Of a stretch of 64,000 nucleotides of DNA, positions 35,949 through 44,789 are shown piece after piece (position 1 is the first letter of the stretch; each line of letters opens with the position of its first letter). A program made the position numbers and the translations under genes. The stretch lies in NCBI RefSeq assembly GCF_023740735.1, contig NZ_JAMRXH010000003.1, forward strand, positions 547,831 to 611,830, given 5' to 3'. The notes beneath the pieces are model-generated. The model saw nothing but the letters and a program-made list of their open reading frames with translations, was not told the DNA's origin and made no database searches. This stretch comes from Nocardia sp. CDC159 (GTDB taxonomy: Bacteria; Actinomycetota; Actinomycetes; Mycobacteriales; Mycobacteriaceae).

Positions 35949-36172
35949 TCAGATCAGCGTCCGGCCACCGTCCATGACGATGATCTCGCCGGTGACGACA
36001 TTGCCGGGCGCGATGCCGTTGACCCGAATTCCCTTGGGACCCAGCTCCGGCGTCCCACGACGGTGACCCGGGCCGCGCCCTGTTCGGCGAAGGCCAGCGC
36101 CGCGGCGCGGCCGATTCCGGTGCCACCACCGGTGACGAGCACGTGTTGATCTGCGAATACCTTGTCCGACAA
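35949..36172 (-). pseudogene. SDR-family oxidoreductase gene with large internal deletion
   Basis: From a TTG at 36172 (GAGGAGA upstream) the frame reads a Rossmann start (DQHVLVTGGGTGIGRAAALA, then ARVTVVGRR) and then breaks. In another frame the text resumes as ELGPKGIRVNGIAPGNVV and directly TGEIIVMDGGRTLI, stop 35949-35951. In intact SDRs these are strand 1, the strand near residue 180 and the C-terminal end; the catalytic Ser-Tyr-Lys stretch (about 130 residues) is missing. The gene is about 75 codons instead of about 250 and cannot be active. Confidence 0.7.
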
Positions 36173-36248
36173 CGAATCTCTCCTCGCTCGCGAGCGCGGC
36201 AGCTCGCCGAGCTCGTGCACAGGCAACGCGGCGCGAGCATTCCCTCCG

Positions 36249-37445
36249 CTATCGGGTGCCGAGTCGGTAGACCGTCGTCTGGTGATAGGTCTGGCCGGGA
36301 TCGAGTCGGGTACTGGGGAATTCGGGACGGTTGGGCGAGTCCGGGAAGTGCTGAGTCTCCAGCGCGAGGCCCGCGCCCTGCCGGTAGGCGTGGCCGCCGG
36401 TGCCGGTGTAGGCCCCGGTCAGGAAGTTGCCGGAGTAGAACTGGATGCCGGGTTCGGTGGTCTCCACGGTGAGCGTGCGGCCCGAGGCCGGATCCTCCAC
36501 CTCGGCCGCCGGGACCAGTGCGGTGCCGTCACCGCGGTTGAGCACCCAGTTCAGGTCGTAGCCCTGGCCCGTCATCAGCTGTGGGTCCGCGGCGGTGATC
36601 CGGGCGCCGATCGGGGTCGGGGCGGTGAAATCCATTGGGGTGCCCCGCACCTGGGCGATCTCACCGGTCGGGATCTGGGTCGCGTCGGTGGGGGTGTAGC
36701 GGTCGGCGTGCACCGTGAGTTTGTGGTCGTAGACGTGCAGGGCCGATTCGCCGCCGAGGTTCCAGTAGGTGTGGTTGGTCAGATTCACCACCGTCGGCGC
36801 GTCGGTGGTGGCGGTGTAGTCGATCGTCAGTCGGTTGTCGCGATCGAGGGTGTAATCGACGGTGGCGGTGAGCGTGCCGGGATAGCCCATTTCGCCTGCG
36901 GGACTGACGTATTGCAGCCGCAGCGCGGCCGTGTCGGTGCTGCGGGCCCACAGCACCTGCCACACCTTCTGATCGAAACCCGCGGTCCCACCGTGCAGGC
37001 TGTTGCCGTTGTTGTTCACCGGCACCTGGTGCACCGCGCCGTCGAGGGCGAAGGTGCCCTTGGCGATCCGATTGGCGTAGCGGCCCACGATCGCACCGAA
37101 ATACGGTTTGCTCGCGAAGCCGTTGCTGGCCAGATATCCGTCCAGCGTCGGAAAGCCGAGCACCACGTTCTCGGTGCGGCCGTCGCGATCGGGCGCCTCC
37201 AGCGACTGGACGATGCCGCCGTAGTTGAGAATCCGCACCCGCATCCCGCGGCCGTTGGTGAGCGTGTAGCGACTGACCGCGCTGCCGTTCACCTCTCCGA
37301 ACGGTTCGACGTCGAGGCGCGGTCCCGGATCCGCCGACACGGTGCCGCTGCCGGTCGGCGACGGAGTGGTCGCCGTATTGCCACACGCCGCCATGCTCAC
37401 CGCCCCGACGAGCGCCAGCGCCCGGAGAAAGATGTTGCCGCGCAA
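36249..37445 (-). CDS. Aldose 1-epimerase (galactose mutarotase), lipoprotein type
   Basis: 398 residues from TTG 37445, with GGGAGG upstream. The N-terminus is a lipoprotein signal (FLRALALVGAVSMAAC, C21). GalM landmarks: NYGGIVQSLEAPDRDG, NVVLGFPTLDGYL, FGAIVGRYANRIAKG, NSLHGGTAGFDQKVW, VNLTNHTYWNLGG (catalytic His) and LALETQHFPDSPN (catalytic Glu). Mutarotases interconvert alpha and beta aldoses. Having it outside the membrane as a lipoprotein suggests work on extracellular sugars. A Ser/Pro/Thr linker (residues 24-40) follows the anchor. Confidence 0.85.
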   Translation of the reverse strand: MRGNIFLRALALVGAVSMAACGNTATTPSPTGSGTVSADPGPRLDVEPFGEVNGSAVSRYTLTNGRGMRVRILNYGGIVQSLEAPDRDGRTENVVLGFPTLDGYLASNGFASKPYFGAIVGRYANRIAKGTFALDGAVHQVPVNNNGNSLHGGTAGFDQKVWQVLWARSTDTAALRLQYVSPAGEMGYPGTLTATVDYTLDRDNRLTIDYTATTDAPTVVNLTNHTYWNLGGESALHVYDHKLTVHADRYTPTDATQIPTGEIAQVRGTPMDFTAPTPIGARITAADPQLMTGQGYDLNWVLNRGDGTALVPAAEVEDPASGRTLTVETTEPGIQFYSGNFLTGAYTGTGGHAYRQGAGLALETQHFPDSPNRPEFPSTRLDPGQTYHQTTVYRLGTR

Positions 37446-37532
37446 AGCACACCTCCCGTAGCCACCCCCGACGACGCCATTATCGCCGGGGTCCCCGATG
37501 TAGGCGGCCGAAGTCCATAGAATCCCCGACCC

Positions 37533-37916
37533 ATGGGCATGTTCTCGGCCTACGAGGGCCTCGAGGTGGAGCAGGTCTGGATCTGGTGGTCGCTGCGGCT
37601 CGTCTTCGATGTGGGGCCGCCCGGAAAGCTCGGAACCTTCATCGACATCACCGACTTCACCATCGTCGAGGCCGGGGGCCACGAGTCGCGGATCAGCGTA
37701 GAACGCGACCCCCGCACCGCCGCCCCCGTGCTGGCCCTGCTGCACCATCACATCTCGGCCGCCCGCGTCGAGCACTGGGAACTGCAACTGGCCTTCGACA
37801 CCGGCGACCGGCTCATCTGCGCACCGGACCCCCGCGTCGAGGCGTGGACCGCCCACCTACCCGACGGCAGCTGGATCTTCTGCCCGCCCGGCGGCGGCAC
37901 CGGCAGCCCCGACTGA
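37533..37916 (+). CDS. DUF6188-like hypothetical protein
   Basis: 127 residues, VEQVWIWWSLRLVFDVGPPG at the start, then TIVEAGGHESRISVERDP and LLHHHISAARVEHWELQLAF, ending with DPRVEAWTAHLPDGSWIFCPPGG. It recalls the small DUF6188 family of actinobacteria, which has no known role. No signal peptide or helix long enough to span a membrane. It stands alone between the divergent epimerase and rtcB. Confidence 0.6.
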   Translation: MGMFSAYEGLEVEQVWIWWSLRLVFDVGPPGKLGTFIDITDFTIVEAGGHESRISVERDPRTAAPVLALLHHHISAARVEHWELQLAFDTGDRLICAPDPRVEAWTAHLPDGSWIFCPPGGGTGSPD

Positions 37917-38016
37917 GCCCGGCATCCGCGGGCGATGGCCACACATATTCGGGTGCGCCGTCGCCGCGCGCTTCCTACCGTGGGATCGATACCCCTTTCC
38001 AGAGAGGACCGAGACC

Positions 38017-39207
38017 ATGTTTCCCGTCGAGCTGCGCGGCACCAGGGCGCAGACGCTCATGTGGGCCCACGAGCACGAGATCGAGGCGGCCGCCCTGCGC
38101 CAGCTGCGCACGATCGCCCAACTGCCCTGGGTCCACGGCGTCCGCGTCATGCCGGACGTGCACCTCGGCAAGGGCGCCACGGTCGGCTCGGTCATCGCCA
38201 TGCGCGACGCGGTCGCCCCGGCCGCGGTCGGTGTGGACATCGGCTGCGGCATGGAATCGGTGCGGACCTCGCTCACCGCCGCCGATCTGCCCGACGATCT
38301 GCGCTCGCTGCGGTCGCGGATCGAGGCGGCGGTCCCGGTCGGATTCGCCGCGCACGACGAGCCGGTCGACGTCGAGCGGCTGCATCTGTCCGGTGGCGGC
38401 TGGGATCGGTTCTGGCGCGGGTTCGACGAGCTGGATCCGGCCGTGCACCGGCGGGAGGCCAAGGCGCACAAGCAGATGGGCACGCTCGGCGGCGGGAATC
38501 ATTTTGTGGAACTGTGCCTGGACACCGACGATCAGGTATGGATTCTGCTGCACTCCGGCAGCCGCAATATCGGCAAGGAACTGGCCGAGCGGCACATGTC
38601 GGTGGCCGCCAAGCTGGCGCACAACCGCGACCTGCCCGACCGCGATCTGGCCGTATTCCTGTCCGGCACACCGGAAATGGACGCCTATCGCCACGACCTG
38701 ACCTGGGCGCAGGAATACGCCGCCCGCAATCGGGCGGTCATGCTGGCCCTGATCTGCCGGGCCGTGCGAGAGGAATTCGGCGGGCTGCCGGTGCGTTTCG
38801 ACGATCCGATCTCCTGCCACCACAACTACGTGTCCGAGGAGATCGTCGATGGCATGCCGATGCTGGTGACCCGCAAGGGCGCGGTCCGCGCGGGCGCGGG
38901 CGAGCTGGCACTGATCCCCGGCTCGATGGGCACGCGCTCCTATGTCGTGCGCGGCAAGGGGAACCCGGCCTCGTTCCAGTCCGCCTCCCACGGTGCGGGG
39001 CGGCGGATGAGCCGCAACGCCGCCCGCAGGCAGTTCACCGTGGCGGATCTGATCGCGCAGACCGAGGGGGTCGAATCCCGCAAGGACGCGGGCGTGATCG
39101 ATGAGATCCCGGCGGCCTACAAGGACATCGACGAGGTCATCGCCGCGCAGCGGGATCTGGTCGAGGTGGTGGCGACGCTGCGGCAGGTGCTCTGTGTGAA
39201 GGGCTGA
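38017..39207 (+). CDS. rtcB: RtcB family protein (RNA ligase-like)
   Basis: 396 residues. RtcB motifs in order: MPDVHLGKGATVGSVIA, AVGVDIGCGMESVRT (metal Cys/Asp), KQMGTLGGGNHFVEL, LHSGSRNIGKEL, SCHHNYVSEE, IPGSMGTRSYVVRGKG and QSASHGAGRRMSR, where the His of S-H-G-A-G-R accepts GMP. RtcB joins 2',3'-cyclic phosphate RNA ends to 5'-OH ends with GTP. It is shorter than E. coli RtcB (408) only slightly. No RtcA or Archease gene is adjacent. Target RNAs here are unknown. Confidence 0.9.
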   Translation: MFPVELRGTRAQTLMWAHEHEIEAAALRQLRTIAQLPWVHGVRVMPDVHLGKGATVGSVIAMRDAVAPAAVGVDIGCGMESVRTSLTAADLPDDLRSLRSRIEAAVPVGFAAHDEPVDVERLHLSGGGWDRFWRGFDELDPAVHRREAKAHKQMGTLGGGNHFVELCLDTDDQVWILLHSGSRNIGKELAERHMSVAAKLAHNRDLPDRDLAVFLSGTPEMDAYRHDLTWAQEYAARNRAVMLALICRAVREEFGGLPVRFDDPISCHHNYVSEEIVDGMPMLVTRKGAVRAGAGELALIPGSMGTRSYVVRGKGNPASFQSASHGAGRRMSRNAARRQFTVADLIAQTEGVESRKDAGVIDEIPAAYKDIDEVIAAQRDLVEVVATLRQVLCVKG

Positions 39208-39210
39208 CGA

Positions 39211-39693
39211 TCACTTCCTGCGCAACACCCCCACGAATCCCGCCCCCAGCAGCATGAATCCCGAGATCAGCGCGAAGCCGTTGGTCGCCCAGGCGTGCAG
39301 GGCCACCTTCATCGCGTTGTCGATCAGCGGCAGATCGTTGATCAGGCGGAAAGTGTCCTCCGGAAACAGGATGTGCAGAATGCCGGGAAAGACGCCCCAC
39401 ACCAGGCTGGCCACGATGGTGGCGGCGGGCGAGAACGTGGCGAAGGCGGCGATCAGCAACAGCAGCACTGAGCCACCGAGGATCTCGAGCGCGGCCGTCC
39501 AGCGATCGGTGACATGGCCGACGATCACCCAGTAGCGGATGTCCGCGCCGCCCTTGGCGGCCAAGGCGATCCCGACGGGCGTCACCACCAGCGTGAACAA
39601 AATTCCGACCAGGGTGCCGCCCGTCACACCACGACTCTGGAACTCGGTACCGGGCGGGGACCACCCCGCAGGTGACTCGAACTTGTTCGGCAT
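39211..39693 (-). CDS. Four-helix membrane protein of unknown function
   Basis: 160 residues. The ATG at 39693 was chosen because GAGGAGG stands eight bases upstream; an ATG at 39729 would add 12 acidic residues. After a soluble Pro-rich start, four hydrophobic segments are seen: about GTLVGILFTLVVTPVGIALA, ILGGSVLLLLIAAFATF, IVASLVWGVFPGILHILF and FALISGFMLLGAGFVGVL, with a short RRK tail. Convergent with rtcB with a 3-bp gap. No family recognised. Confidence 0.7.
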   Translation of the reverse strand: MPNKFESPAGWSPPGTEFQSRGVTGGTLVGILFTLVVTPVGIALAAKGGADIRYWVIVGHVTDRWTAALEILGGSVLLLLIAAFATFSPAATIVASLVWGVFPGILHILFPEDTFRLINDLPLIDNAMKVALHAWATNGFALISGFMLLGAGFVGVLRRK

Positions 39694-39813
39694 CGGCCCG
39701 TCCTCCTCGTCTGCCGCATCCATTGTCATGCCGTGGTCGGAAAATTGTCCGACCGGAGTCGGAAATCGTTCGCGTGGCGCGGCTGTCGCGTTATCGCGTG
39801 GTTAGCATCGGGT

Positions 39814-40701
39814 ATGGCCCGCACCGAACCGCCACCCATCCCCGGCGTACGCAGAACCCATATCACCGCCCGGGGCGTACGTTTCCATGTCACCGAGGCG
39901 GGGCCGGCCGACGGGCGTCCGGTGCTCGCGCTGCACGGCTGGCCGCAGCATCACTACGCCTACCGGCATCTGCTCGCCGATCCGCCCGCGGGCCTGCGCA
40001 TCATCGCCCCCGACCTGCCCGGCTACGGCTGGTCCGGCCCGCCGCCGCACCGCTGGCGCAAGGACGAGGTCGCCAGCGACCTGCTGGCCCTGCTCGATTC
40101 ACTGGGCCTGCAACGGGTCCTGCTGGTCGGCCACGACTGGGGCGGCTACCTCGGATTCCTGCTGATCCTGCGCGCGCCCGAACGCTTCGACGGCTTTCTC
40201 CCGCTGAACATCGCCCATCCGTGGCAGAGCGCCCGCACCTTCGCCCCGCACGCCTGGCGCTTCCTGCTGTACCAGCCGCTGGTCGCGACGCTCGGCGTAC
40301 CGCTGCATCGGCACACCCCGTTCCTGCGCCTGCTCTACCGCCGCGGCGTCACCGACCACACCGCATTCCCACCCGAGGTGGTGCGCGCCTACAGCGAAAG
40401 CTTCCGCGATCCGATCACCGCCCGCGCCGCCACCGACACCTACCGCACCTTCCTCCTGCGCGACCTACCCGCCCAGCTCCGCGGGCCCCGCCCCCGCGCC
40501 ACCATCCCCATCCGTGCCCTGTTCGGCACCGACGACGGCGCCATCCACCACTCCCTCGCCGCCGCGGACACCGCCCGCGCGGACGACTACACCGTCGAAT
40601 ACGTCTCGGGCTGCGGGCATTTCATCCCCGAGGAGCGCCCGGACCTGGTCCGTCGGCGGCTGCTGGAGCTGGCGGCGGAAACGGCTCAGCGCACGGGCTG
40701 A
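39814..40701 (+). CDS. Alpha/beta hydrolase, epoxide hydrolase type
   Basis: 295 residues from ATG 39814. Landmarks: LALHGWPQHHYAYRHL (oxyanion H-G-x-P), IIAPDLPGYGWS, VLLVGHDWGGYLGFLL, where the nucleophile is Asp (G-H-D-W-G-G) as in epoxide hydrolases and haloalkane dehalogenases, and EYVSGCGHFIPEERPD with the catalytic His. The cap domain (WRFLLYQPLVATLG ...) lacks obvious dehalogenase halide-binding features. Its last 16 bases overlap the convergent LLM oxidoreductase. Confidence 0.8.
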   Translation: MARTEPPPIPGVRRTHITARGVRFHVTEAGPADGRPVLALHGWPQHHYAYRHLLADPPAGLRIIAPDLPGYGWSGPPPHRWRKDEVASDLLALLDSLGLQRVLLVGHDWGGYLGFLLILRAPERFDGFLPLNIAHPWQSARTFAPHAWRFLLYQPLVATLGVPLHRHTPFLRLLYRRGVTDHTAFPPEVVRAYSESFRDPITARAATDTYRTFLLRDLPAQLRGPRPRATIPIRALFGTDDGAIHHSLAAADTARADDYTVEYVSGCGHFIPEERPDLVRRRLLELAAETAQRTG

Positions 40702-41621
40702 GCGTCGCGCAGGAGTTCGCGGGTCGCGGCGAGCAGTTCGTATTGCCGGGGCAGATCCTCGCCGGAGAGATTGACCACGAAGGTGCTCGCACCCGCCCGC
40801 AGGTACTGATCGAGTCGTTCGGCGAGCTGCTCGGGCGGCCCGCTGACCACCAGCCGATCCGCCGCCCGCTCGCTCAACCCCGCCTCGCCGGTCAACGAGC
40901 GCAGGAAGCGGACCACTCGCTCGCGTCCGTACCGCGCCCCCGCGGAATCGGTACTCAGAGCGGCGAATACGGTCGTACCGACCTCCGGCGCCCGCACGCC
41001 CGCCGCATCGGCCATCGCCGCCGACACCGCGGCGCGCTCGGCGAGTTCGGCCGGGGTGAGCAGCGAGGCCAGCCATCCGGCGCCGTGGTCGAGCGCTCGG
41101 CGCAGTGCGCGATCGGACATCCCGCCCACCCAGACCGGAGGCGCGGGCACGGCCGGTTCGAGCCGCAGCACCGGTGCGCCGGGCTCGGTCGACAATGGGG
41201 TCGGCTCGCCCGCGAACAGCGCGGGCAGCGTGCGCAGCATCCGATCGGTTCGACGCCCGCGCCCGGCGAAAGGTATTCCGGCCGCGGGCCACTCGTCCGG
41301 ATCGAATCCCGCGCCGACACCGAGCAGGACGCGATTGCCGGACAGGTACTGCAGCGAGGCGAGCTGTCTGGCCACCCACGCCTGCTGCCGCAGTGCCAGC
41401 AGCAGGACGCCGAACCCGATCCGCACTCGCTCGGTGACGGCGGCCGCCGCGGTGAGCGCGACCACGCTCTCCAGAAACGGCGTCCGCGCGCTGAGGTGAT
41501 CACCGGCCCACACCGCGTCCAGTCCGGCCTGCTCGACATGTCGTGCCAGCGCGGGGATATCGCCGATGGCCCCGCCCCTGTCGACGAAGGTGGGCAGCGA
41601 AACGCCAAGGCTCACGGGCAT
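40686..41621 (-). CDS. LLM-class F420/FMN-dependent oxidoreductase
   Basis: 311 residues from ATG 41621 with GGAAAGGA upstream. Barrel landmarks: SLGVSLPTFVDRGGAIGDIP, DAVWAGDHLSARTPFLESVV, RIGFGVLLLALRQQAWVARQ, LLGVGAGFDPDEWPAAGIPF, PPVWVGGMSDRALRRALDHG. The (G/S)-D-H motif and the GVGxGFxxxEW segment are typical of mycobacterial LLM enzymes that use F420. It is divergent from the MerR gene, which has a dyad in the shared gap, so MerR may control it. Confidence 0.85.
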   Translation of the reverse strand: MPVSLGVSLPTFVDRGGAIGDIPALARHVEQAGLDAVWAGDHLSARTPFLESVVALTAAAAVTERVRIGFGVLLLALRQQAWVARQLASLQYLSGNRVLLGVGAGFDPDEWPAAGIPFAGRGRRTDRMLRTLPALFAGEPTPLSTEPGAPVLRLEPAVPAPPVWVGGMSDRALRRALDHGAGWLASLLTPAELAERAAVSAAMADAAGVRAPEVGTTVFAALSTDSAGARYGRERVVRFLRSLTGEAGLSERAADRLVVSGPPEQLAERLDQYLRAGASTFVVNLSGEDLPRQYELLAATRELLRDAQPVR

Positions 41622-41660
41622 ATCCGTCCTTTCCGAGTCGGTGCTGCCCACCTTGCCCGC

Positions 41661-41674
41661 TCAACCCCGGTTGA
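41661..41674. promoter_or_regulatory. Dyad operator candidate upstream of merR
   Basis: TCAACCCCGGTTGA, a perfect 6+2+6 palindrome, lies 15 bp before the GTG of the MerR gene (41689) and 40 bp before the divergent LLM oxidoreductase. The related half GTTCAAC follows at once. MerR proteins often bind such a dyad between promoter elements. Confidence 0.55.
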
Positions 41675-41688
41675 GTTCAACTGGTTCG

Positions 41689-42075
41689 GTGCCCGACCTG
41701 ATACCGATCCGGCAAGTCGCCGACCATTTCGCCCTCCCCATCTCGACGCTGCACTATTGGGAACGCCGCGGTCTGATCACCTCCAGCCGCCGGTCCGGCC
41801 GTCGCTGCTACGACCGCGATCAGATCTACCGGATCGCGCTGATCCGCCTGTGGCGCGGCACCGGACAGCTGCCGGTCGAGGAGATCGCCGCCGTGCTCGA
41901 CGCGCCCGATTGGCGGGACATCGTCACCGCGCGCATTGCCGCCATCGACACCGAGAGGGCCCGGCTCGACACCGCGCGCGCCTATCTGCGCCGCCTGCTC
42001 GACTGCCCGCACGACGCCGGACTGGAGCATTGCGACGGCTTCCGGGCGATGGTCGACTTCCCCGCGCCGCGCTGA
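41689..42075 (+). CDS. MerR-family transcriptional regulator
   Basis: 128 residues from GTG 41689, chosen because PDLIPIRQVADHFALPISTL is the canonical MerR start. HTH: IRQVADHFALPISTLHYWER, wing RRGLITSSRRSGRRCYDRDQ, and second helix pair LWRGTGQLPVEEIAAVLDAP. A coiled-coil of about 30 residues (TERARLDTARAYLRRLLDC) closes the protein; the cysteines CPHD and EHCD may bind ligand or metal. Overlaps nothing but stands divergent from the LLM oxidoreductase. Confidence 0.85.
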   Translation: MPDLIPIRQVADHFALPISTLHYWERRGLITSSRRSGRRCYDRDQIYRIALIRLWRGTGQLPVEEIAAVLDAPDWRDIVTARIAAIDTERARLDTARAYLRRLLDCPHDAGLEHCDGFRAMVDFPAPR

Positions 42076-42076
42076 G

Positions 42077-42424
42077 TCAGGCGTCTCGCTCCCGCTGTTT
42101 GCGCACCTTGGCCGGAGCCGCCGCCCACCACGCCGCATCGATGAGTTCCCGCAGTTGATCGGGTGCGACGCGATCCAGATCGATGAGGATGTAGGGATAA
42201 CCGTCGTAGTGCGGCGTGGTGTAGAAGGCCGGATCGCCCGAGGCGAGGAGCGCCTGCTTCTCCGCCATCTCACACAGCAGCACCAGCCCACCCTCGGCCT
42301 CCGAGCGCAGCCGCGCGAACCCCTTGCCGCCGACCTTCAGCGCCGGGCTGCGCCACCACGTGGACTCCTCGACCGCGGGCAGTTCGGTCGCGATCCCCAC
42401 CACGTCTTGCCAGGTAAGCGCCAT
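42077..42424 (-). CDS. MmcQ/YjbR family protein (second copy)
   Basis: 115 residues. Starts MALTWQDVVGIATELPAVEE, with STWWRSPALKVGGKGFARL, LVLLCEMAEKQALLASGDPA, the Tyr-rich loop YTTPHYDGYPYILIDLDRV and the helix QLRELIDAAWWAAAPAKVRKQ. The family fold is the same as 6418-6750 but identity is low, so they are not recent duplicates. Function unknown. One base separates its end from merR on the other strand. Confidence 0.85.
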   Translation of the reverse strand: MALTWQDVVGIATELPAVEESTWWRSPALKVGGKGFARLRSEAEGGLVLLCEMAEKQALLASGDPAFYTTPHYDGYPYILIDLDRVAPDQLRELIDAAWWAAAPAKVRKQRERDA

Positions 42425-42482
42425 TCACGCAGTCTGCACCACCAAACGGCGAACGCCTTGGACGAATGGGAACCACGACACG

Positions 42483-43431
42483 TCACCGCCGCTCGCGGTC
42501 CAGATGAACGCGCGCGACCAGGGCGCGGTGATCCGCACCGGGCAGACCGACCGCGGACACCTCCGCCGCGCGGCCTCCGGCGAGGAGGATGTGGTCGATG
42601 CCGATCAGCGGCGGGATCGGCTTGTCGGTCGGATAGGTAACCAGATGTCCCGCGCCCGCCTGTTCCGCGGCGTCGCCGAACCGTCCCGACAGCATCGCGC
42701 GGAACTGCGCATGGTCGTAGGTCGCATTGAAGTCGCCCCCCACAATCACCGGCGGATCGGCGGGCGACCGCTCGAGTATGCCGCGCAGCCGGGCCAGCTC
42801 ATCGGCCCAGACCCGCGTCCCGTAGACCGGCGGCACCGGGTGGAAGGCGAACACCCGTACCGGCCCCACGTCCGTGATATGCGCGGTCGCCGCGAGCTGA
42901 TTCAGGACGAATCCGTCGAATTCCACGGTGTCCGAGAGCGGATAGCTGCTCCAGATCCCCGTCCCCGTCGCCGTCCGCCCCGGCGACAGATAGCGATGCG
43001 GCAACACCTCGTCGAGCCCCGCCCGGCCGAGCATCTCGACCGCCGCGGGGGTGAGCTCGTTCACGGTCAGCACGCCGACCTTGCGCGCCCGCACCTGCTC
43101 GACCAGCGCCCGCGGATCGGCCCCGTCGAAGAGCAGATTGGCCTGCATCACCGTCACCTCGGGCCCGTCGCCCGCGGCGGCACCGGCATACAGCGGCGCC
43201 TGCGTCCAGGCCGCCAGGGGCCACCACCACGGCCGCCACCGCCACCCCGCTCCACCACCGCAGCAATGCGAACACCACGACCCCGAAAAGCGCGCCGACC
43301 ATCAGATACGGCGCGACGGAGGCGGCCAACACCAGCGGCCGAGCCTCCGAACGACTGAAATGCAATGCGACACCGGCCGCACCCGACAAGGTCGCGACCC
43401 CCGCGAGCAGGCCAATACCGACCCGAATCAT
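42483..43431 (-). pseudogene. Membrane-anchored endonuclease/exonuclease/phosphatase protein split by a one-base insertion
   Basis: From ATG 43431 the frame gives three hydrophobic segments (MIRVGIGLLAGVATLSGAAG, PYLMVGALFGVVVFALLRWW, GVAVAAVVV). In a run of four C on the coding strand (43217-43221 region) the frame is lost. One base fewer restores ...VVVALAAWTQAPLYAGAAAG and the EEP domain: MQANLLFDGADPRAL, LTVNELTPAAVEML (metal Glu), VIVGGDFNATYDHAQF (D-x-N), LIGIDHILL and PGADHRALVARV (catalytic D-H). The corrected protein has 315 residues, the normal size for the family. It may be a sequencing error, a pseudogene, or the soluble part may be made alone from GTG 43157. Confidence 0.7.
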
Positions 43432-43518
43432 CGATAACACACCCGCAAGCAAACACCAGGCACGCGCTCGACGGGGAGCAGGATAGGAACGGCCCGGCAA
43501 ATACGAGTGGGAGGCTGA

Positions 43519-44622
43519 GTGTCCATGCGATGCCACGTCGCACGCGTGCTGGTCATTTGCGGTGTCGCGGCGTCGGCCGCGGGAACCGGAGCCACGGCCG
43601 CCTCGGCGAGCCCGCAGCACGGTGCCGATCTGCCTTCGGGATTGGCCGTCGCCATTTCCCGCGATCTCGGACTTACGGTGACGCAATATCTCCAGCGCTC
43701 CGCCACGGCCCAGCGACTGGGGGAATTCGCATCGGCAGCGCGCCAGAATTACCCGTCGGTGTTCGCCGGCGTTCGACTCGACGACGCGGGACGCCCGGTC
43801 GTCACCCTGACCGACGGCCCGACCGCACTCGCTGCCCGCGCGGCCGCCGAAAGTGCCGGATTCACGATCGAGACCATTGCCGACCCGGAATCGACACCGA
43901 AGTCGGTCGTCTCCGCGGGCACCACACTCGTCGCCGACGGTCCGCCCGTCGTCGGCGGGACACCGTATTTCATCACCACCAACGGCCGCAGGAGCAACGG
44001 CGGACCGTGCTCGACGGGATTCAACGGCATCGACAGCGAGGGCAATACGGTGAATATCACCGCGGGCCACTGCGATATGGACCGGGCGGCCACCGGCACC
44101 CCGGACGCGGCCGCCCTCGTCCTCGACCTCGCCCCGCCCCCGGGCAGGCCACTGGGAACCGTGCGGCGGATCGGCAGCTTCCAGAAATCGATGTTCGGCG
44201 GTCGCGATTACGCGATTGTGCGAATCGTCGATCCGGCGGCCGAATCCCGTTTCCAGAACAATCTGGTCGGGGTGCGCGGCGGCCCGGCGATTCCGATCGA
44301 TGGGGTGGCCGATCCCGTGGTCGGCGCACCCGCGTGCAAATCCGGCGCCACCACCGGCTTCACCTGCGGTACGGTCCGCGGCGTCGACGAGTCGCTGACC
44401 ACCAACGGAAACGTCCTTCTGCACAACATGTTCTGGGCCGACATTCTCGCCGTACCCGGCGACAGCGGTGGCCCCGTGGTAACCGGAACCAAAGCGCTGG
44501 GCATCGTCTCCGCCAGCACCATCGGCGAAATCGGCCCCGCACAACCCGTCCCGGTCACCATCGCCCAACCGATAGCCATCGTGCTGGCCGAAAACCCCGG
44601 GCTGCGAATCCGCACCGAGTGA
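43519..44622 (+). CDS. Secreted chymotrypsin-like (S1 family) serine protease with prodomain
   Basis: 367 residues (ATG 43525 possible). Signal peptide VARVLVICGVAASAAGTGAT...; then a prodomain of alpha-lytic type (residues about 38-130, SGLAVAISRDLGLTVTQYLQ). The protease begins near VVGGTPYFITTNGRRS. Triad: NITAGHCDMD (His), GRDYAIVRI (Asp) and AVPGDSGGPVVTG (Ser). Disulfides are likely between GGPCST and AGHC, and between PACKSG and GFTCGTV. This is the streptogrisin/alpha-lytic branch. It probably degrades extracellular protein or matures surface proteins. Confidence 0.9.
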   Translation: MSMRCHVARVLVICGVAASAAGTGATAASASPQHGADLPSGLAVAISRDLGLTVTQYLQRSATAQRLGEFASAARQNYPSVFAGVRLDDAGRPVVTLTDGPTALAARAAAESAGFTIETIADPESTPKSVVSAGTTLVADGPPVVGGTPYFITTNGRRSNGGPCSTGFNGIDSEGNTVNITAGHCDMDRAATGTPDAAALVLDLAPPPGRPLGTVRRIGSFQKSMFGGRDYAIVRIVDPAAESRFQNNLVGVRGGPAIPIDGVADPVVGAPACKSGATTGFTCGTVRGVDESLTTNGNVLLHNMFWADILAVPGDSGGPVVTGTKALGIVSASTIGEIGPAQPVPVTIAQPIAIVLAENPGLRIRTE

Positions 44623-44789
44623 CGCCCCCCGCTCCGGTCGCCGACGGCAACGACCGTACCGAATTCCCCAGTCGCGGTGCAGAATCCGGTCGACGTCAAG
44701 ACCGCACATGTGACGGCCTGATTAGCCTGCGCGCCAAGCGAATCCGGAGATAGCGTGCCAATTCGAACACTCGCACCCGAGGGGGAACG

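Noticed and set aside
42799..44709. Long leftward frame opposite the serine protease
   Set aside because: Only its downstream part, about 43220-43431, carries the helices of the EEP gene; the rest is antisense of the protease.
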